Below, piece by piece: positions 60,273-64,000 of a stretch of DNA of 64,000 bases. The notes below the pieces were generated by a model. That model saw nothing but the letters and a program-made list of their open reading frames with translations, had not been told where the DNA came from and made no database searches. The stretch is from Sphingobacterium alkalisoli (GTDB taxonomy: Bacteria > Bacteroidota > Bacteroidia > Sphingobacteriales > Sphingobacteriaceae), in the NCBI RefSeq assembly GCF_005049105.1, contig NZ_SUKA01000003.1, positions 558,001 to 622,000 of the forward strand, given 5' to 3'. Each line of letters starts with the position of its first letter. Within the stretch, counting starts at the first letter, position 1. The position numbers and the translations under genes were made by a program.

Positions 60273-60890
60273 TTATGTTAAAAAATCATGAAGCATAAAA
60301 GAGGTCGCTAAAATTAGGATTATGCCATCGTGATCCGCGAAACGCTGTGTTACGTCTTGCCGCAGTATTTTTTTGGCTTCGGAAAGGTAATTTTTTACAG
60401 TTTGCTCAGCTATGTCCAATTGTTGGGCAATCTGTTGGATGGAGTAATTGTCATTTCGCATCTGGTAAACAGTCTTCATGGCCTTGGGCAGTCTGGACAC
60501 GGAATCGTCGACGATACCTTCTAGCTCTTTATAATGTGCAAATTGATTATCGCTTAGGCTTGCATACTTCTCCATACGATGGAGCATGCTCTCCATCACG
60601 TTTTTACGCACTTTTTCTGTTGCGTAATAATTTAGGATCTTGTTCTTAACTGCTTTAAAAAGATAGGGCTTTAGCGAAATGTAGTCCTCGCTAATTAAAT
60701 GGCGTTTTTCCCAAATTTGAATAAATACTTCTTGAACCACATCCTTTGAAAGGTCTTCATCTTGTACATGTCGGTAAGCTAATGTATACAGATCTTCCCA
60801 ATAAAAATCAAAAAAATAGGAGAAAGCTCGTGGATCTCCACCTTTAAAGCGAGATAAATAATGGGCTTCCTTCTTGGCTTGGGTATTCAT
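60273..60890 (-). CDS. ECF-type RNA polymerase sigma factor
   Basis: A 205-residue ECF sigma factor. Region 2 is FSYFFDFYWEDLYTLAYRHV QDEDLSKDVVQEVFIQIWEK, region 4 is MKTVYQMRNDNYSIQQIAQQ LDIAEQTVKNYLSEAKKILR. It starts the operon sigma-FecR-SusC-SusD-phosphatase-phosphodiesterase. The last ~20 residues (GIILILATSFMLHDFL) are hydrophobic, as in many Bacteroidota FecR-paired sigma factors. Confidence 0.93.
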   Translation of the reverse strand: MNTQAKKEAHYLSRFKGGDPRAFSYFFDFYWEDLYTLAYRHVQDEDLSKDVVQEVFIQIWEKRHLISEDYISLKPYLFKAVKNKILNYYATEKVRKNVMESMLHRMEKYASLSDNQFAHYKELEGIVDDSVSRLPKAMKTVYQMRNDNYSIQQIAQQLDIAEQTVKNYLSEAKKILRQDVTQRFADHDGIILILATSFMLHDFLT

Positions 60891-61046
60891 AACATCGCAA
60901 AGATAAGTTGATAGTATTATGATAATATTAATTTTTAATCAAGCTTCGTAAGCTGTTATTAAATAGGCCTGCTCAATAGTGCAGAAGCAATCGGATATTT
61001 TTGAAAGTTAAGCGGTATCTTTAATCCTTTAAAACTTGATAAGTAA

Positions 61047-61565
61047 ATGGCTGTACCTACTAATAAGGAAGAACTAATCCGCTCTATTAAAATAAATTAC
61101 GAAAAACTCTCAAAAGAACTATTATTGATTCCTACAGATCTAACAGAAGTAAAAGAATTAGACGGACATCGCAAAGGCACCTTAATGAGCATAAACAACC
61201 TTATTGGCTATCTCGTTGGCTGGGGCGAACTGGTGCTTAAATGGAATCATCGCATGGATAATAAGGAAGCAGTCGACTTCCCAGAAACAGGTTTCAAATG
61301 GAATGAGTTAGGAAAACTGGCACAAAAATTCTACAAAGACTACGAAGAAGAAGACTTTAATAGTTTGCTATCGAAGCTAGACGACACAGTTGGGGGTATT
61401 TTATCATTGATTGAGATAAAAACCAATGAAGAACTTTACGAAGTGCCCTGGTACGCAAATTGGACACTAGGACGTATGATACAGCTTAATACAGCCTCTC
61501 CCTATGCGAATGCAACGGGGAGAATACGTAAATGGAAAAAGCAAAAAAATGTTAAAAATCGTTAA
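61047..61565 (+). CDS. ClbS/DfsB family four-helix protein
   Basis: A 172-residue DinB-superfamily protein of the ClbS/DfsB (DUF1706) type: MAVPTNKEELIRSIKINYEK, VKELDGHRKGTLMSINNLIG YLVGWGELVLKW, and near the end WTLGRMIQLNTASPYANATG RIRKWKK. In colibactin producers ClbS is a self-protection cyclopropane hydrolase; whether this homologue has such a role is unknown. It is a single gene with element copy M at its stop. Confidence 0.88.
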   Translation: MAVPTNKEELIRSIKINYEKLSKELLLIPTDLTEVKELDGHRKGTLMSINNLIGYLVGWGELVLKWNHRMDNKEAVDFPETGFKWNELGKLAQKFYKDYEEEDFNSLLSKLDDTVGGILSLIEIKTNEELYEVPWYANWTLGRMIQLNTASPYANATGRIRKWKKQKNVKNR

Positions 61566-61690
61566 AGAGTTGATAACACTGTAATATAATTAAACGGCCG
61601 GCCGTTTATAGTGTATTCATAATTTCATAATTTAGGTTAATAATTGGTTAGTTAGAAAATCCTGAAGTTCCCCGCTTCAGGATTTTTTTT
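61564..61690 (+). repeat. Dispersed element, copy M (long, diverged)
   Basis: GTTAAAGAGTTGATAACACT, GTAATATAA, a CGGCCGGCCG-type G/C dyad, CCGTTTATA, a doubled CATAATTT, then AGGTTAATAATTGGTTAG and hairpin CCTGAAGT/GCTTCAGG with a T-run. The order of blocks is that of the long copies though the 5' half has drifted. It lies between convergent gene ends. Confidence 0.75.
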
Positions 61691-61733
61691 TGCCGGTGAT
61701 CCTACTAAATATTTCGGTAGTCGACAACCTGTT

Positions 61734-64000
61734 TTACTGTTTTAGCGTAACATCAAGATAAACCGAATGACGCCCGTAGGTTTCATAAAATGGTTTAAAA
61801 ACCACGTCGTCAATCGTGAATTGTAGTTGCTGCGGATCCCCTTTAATTGACTTGCCTATATCTTGTGCATCCAATGTTATTTTACGCCATTCTTTTCTTG
61901 CTTCGGACTCCTGAGCGGCCAGTAATATCGGTCCGTAAAACAAACTAGCGATGTTTTGCTGATCCATTACCGGATCTAAATGAAACTGGAAAGGCATCTT
62001 CAATTCGATTACATCTCCATCCTTCCATTTGCGGCTGATTGTTAGGTAGCTGCCCGCCTTCGACTTTACCTTTTGTTCTTTTCCGTTAATCTTCACAAAG
62101 AATCCTTTTGTAGCCCATCCTGGTACACGTACATTTATATCGAATTTGCCACTTCCTTTAATCGTGAGACGGGTTTGATCTTCATTAGGGAAACTGGTGG
62201 TCTGTTCTACCGATACTTTGCGTTCTGTCCACTCGAGTATCGAAGGTATGTATAGATTGACATAAAGTGCCTTATCATCCTTACTTTTAAAGTAAATTGT
62301 ATTTTGCAACTTGGTACTACTTTCTAATGCTGTGCCATTACAACAGGTAAAACCGGTCATGTGCGCATTGCTAAATTGTTTAATAGACCCTGGCCTAAGC
62401 GGCACATGATAAGTATTAGCGGGGCTATCATCGGCTACGGAAGCAAGAATATGGTTGTATAATCCGCGCTCATAATAGTCTATCAACTCTGTTCGCTGAT
62501 CAAAGAGAAATAGATTGCTAGTTAGTTTTAGCATGTTGTATGTCGCACAGGTTTCATTTTGCCCGCCCGCTGAAAAACCATTTTCATACAATGTGGCCGG
62601 CTGGCTAATAAAACATTCTGCATTGGCGGGATTACGTGCACCTGCAACACCTCCAATGCTGTACATGTAATCATTAACTGCTTTGTACCAGAAGTTATCC
62701 GCCACCTTATAATATTCCGGGTTATTGGAAACACGATACATTTCGATGCTTCCCACGATCTGAGGTATATGCTGATTGGCATGCAATCCGCGAAAAGTAT
62801 CGACATTTTTGGCTAATCCATGCGAATGAGCGGCATCGCCAAAGAACATGTCGATGTTATCAAACAATTGCGCAGTTTTTAGGTAGTTGGGGTTAGTTGT
62901 AATACGGTAGAGACGGGCCATTGCCTCATTCATGCCACCAAACTCGCCCGCAATATAGGTATTCCATATTTTTATAAGCGTCTCGGTCGGCACCTTGCTC
63001 AGACGGGCATATACCCAATCACTCATACCGATCGCGACTTCAAGTGCTTTCTGATTACCGCTTACTTCATAGATATCCATTAGGCCAGCCAAAATTTTAT
63101 GTAGAGTATAGTATGGTGCCCACACTTGGTTATTCTGACCTCCGTACTTGGCGCCATGTTCTAACATGATGAACTGATCGGGAGGATAAGCGCTGATAAA
63201 TCCTTCTCCCCAATTCCAGTAATCGGTACGAATGCCGGCATCAGTTAAATCTGAATCATATTCTGATTTGCCTGGGCCGCGTGGTACGGCTGCCGGATCG
63301 GACACATAGGATCCACCGGCTTCTTTTGCCTTTCCAGATAATTGGGACAATTCGTAGAGAATATTTACCATATATTCCATTTTATCAGAAAAATTAGCCT
63401 GAAGAGACTTATCATATCCGGTGCTGGCATAGGCTTGTGCAATTGCCGTAAGGTAATGCCCTGTAGCGTGACCTCTTAGTTTGGTATCCTGACTATCCCA
63501 TACGCCCAAAGGCGTTGCTCCTTCTGGCTGCTTCTGACCAAAAGCGTGGCGAAACATGTAGAGAAAAGAGTTGGGATCGGTACTGGCTAATGTGCTGACA
63601 AACTTATCGCGATTCTCGATAAATTTAGTTTTGTCATCATGCGCGTTGGTTTTCAGTAAAACCTGATCCAAATTGAAAGCTTGCAGCTTTGGACTTGGTG
63701 TGGTTGATCGGTTGGATCCTTTTACGGTAACAATAGCCTTTGGCTTTAAATCCGTTCCTGGAATATGCCCTGTAACGGTATAGGTTCCACCTTGAAGTAC
63801 AGCATTATTGTCGATAGCAGAAGGCCACAGCACACGTACTTTTGGGCCTGCCATTCCATCCCGATAGGTTCCTTGTATGTAACTGGGTAACCGTGGTAGA
63901 TTTCCTATTTCGGTTTCGACTTCTACATCGGAGACCTTAATTAAATAGGCATTATAAAGCTGTGCCTTGGTTAACGGAAAACTTGGAAGATCATCTTCCG
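61734..64000 (-). CDS. GH127-type beta-L-arabinofuranosidase (5' end outside window)
   Basis: The frame is open from 61734 through the window edge, so the start is not seen; the ATG at 63854 is internal because in-frame coding continues upstream (SYIQGTYRDGMAGPKVRVLW, and before it LYNAYLIKVSDVEVE). The visible ~755 residues contain the DUF1680/GH127 pattern: HATGHYLTAIAQAYASTG, YYTLHKILAGLMDIY, GEFGGMNEAMARLY, HANQHIPQIVGSIEMY, and ETCATYNMLKL with the Cys-rich active site region FTCCNGTALESSTKLQ. It should release beta-L-arabinofuranose (or a related sugar). Possibly part of a plant-glycan locus outside the window. Confidence 0.85.
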   Translation of the reverse strand, partial: EDDLPSFPLTKAQLYNAYLIKVSDVEVETEIGNLPRLPSYIQGTYRDGMAGPKVRVLWPSAIDNNAVLQGGTYTVTGHIPGTDLKPKAIVTVKGSNRSTTPSPKLQAFNLDQVLLKTNAHDDKTKFIENRDKFVSTLASTDPNSFLYMFRHAFGQKQPEGATPLGVWDSQDTKLRGHATGHYLTAIAQAYASTGYDKSLQANFSDKMEYMVNILYELSQLSGKAKEAGGSYVSDPAAVPRGPGKSEYDSDLTDAGIRTDYWNWGEGFISAYPPDQFIMLEHGAKYGGQNNQVWAPYYTLHKILAGLMDIYEVSGNQKALEVAIGMSDWVYARLSKVPTETLIKIWNTYIAGEFGGMNEAMARLYRITTNPNYLKTAQLFDNIDMFFGDAAHSHGLAKNVDTFRGLHANQHIPQIVGSIEMYRVSNNPEYYKVADNFWYKAVNDYMYSIGGVAGARNPANAECFISQPATLYENGFSAGGQNETCATYNMLKLTSNLFLFDQRTELIDYYERGLYNHILASVADDSPANTYHVPLRPGSIKQFSNAHMTGFTCCNGTALESSTKLQNTIYFKSKDDKALYVNLYIPSILEWTERKVSVEQTTSFPNEDQTRLTIKGSGKFDINVRVPGWATKGFFVKINGKEQKVKSKAGSYLTISRKWKDGDVIELKMPFQFHLDPVMDQQNIASLFYGPILLAAQESEARKEWRKITLDAQDIGKSIKGDPQQLQFTIDDVVFKPFYETYGRHSVYLDVTLKQ

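Overview
The window looks like a piece of a Sphingobacteriaceae-type Bacteroidota chromosome (Sphingobacterium/Olivibacter/Pedobacter relatives). The evidence is an ECF sigma / FecR / SusC / SusD operon, GH78 and GH127 glycosidases, a head-GIN (DUF2807) protein, many signal-peptide proteins ending in a 'FAQ'-type cleavage site, and TAnnTTTG-like promoter elements. There is no rRNA, tRNA or CRISPR that I can see, and no clear replication, integration or conjugation gene set.

Layout. (1) 0.3-4.2 kb: a small restriction cluster with an Eco47II-type endonuclease divergent from a C5-cytosine methyltransferase that carries a MerR-like N-terminus, then a Vsr-like nuclease and an HNH nuclease. (2) 4.3-25.8 kb: an accessory region full of broken and duplicated genes. 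It holds two YhcG/DUF1016 nucleases, several ORF6N/KilA-N genes and fragments, a decayed hipBA, a complete HipBST-like tripartite toxin-antitoxin set, a PIN-domain toxin pair, two Fic proteins, a MutT and several MutT shards, a secreted protein with nine 16-residue repeats, an intact and a frameshifted STAS-domain gene, and two related large helical proteins that I do not recognise. (3) 26-38 kb: small redox/regulator modules (HxlR + flavodoxin-fold oxidoreductase; two SDR + AraC modules; Crp-like regulator + SDR; SDR + SnoaL-like + HxlR) and a macrolide 2'-phosphotransferase. (4) 38-51.6 kb: mostly exported proteins, including a very long TraB/GumN protein, a GH78 rhamnosidase and a glutathionylspermidine-synthase-like operon. 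(5) 51.7-60.9 kb: sigma/anti-sigma/SusC/SusD followed by a purple acid phosphatase and a glycerophosphodiesterase, probably a phosphodiester-scavenging operon. (6) 61-64 kb: a ClbS/DfsB-like protein and a GH127 gene cut by the window edge.

The most unusual signal is a dispersed intergenic element of about 130 bp (at least seven long copies and five shorter ones). Long copies have a TTTTTG box, 19 bp later a TAATA box, a G/C dyad, a conserved AT-rich core and a CCTGAAGC/GCTTCAGG hairpin followed by a T-run. It reads like a short transcription unit as well as a terminator. All copies have the same orientation. Around the long copies, 3' ends of mutT, 5' ends of vsr and ORF6N/KilA-N leaders occur again and again in new combinations, so the region seems to have been assembled by repeated recombination at these short shared blocks.

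Regulatory dyads are visible next to both Fic genes, both hip systems, the Crp-like regulator, an HxlR regulator and the methyltransferase. All functional calls rest on reading motifs by eye; no database search was possible.
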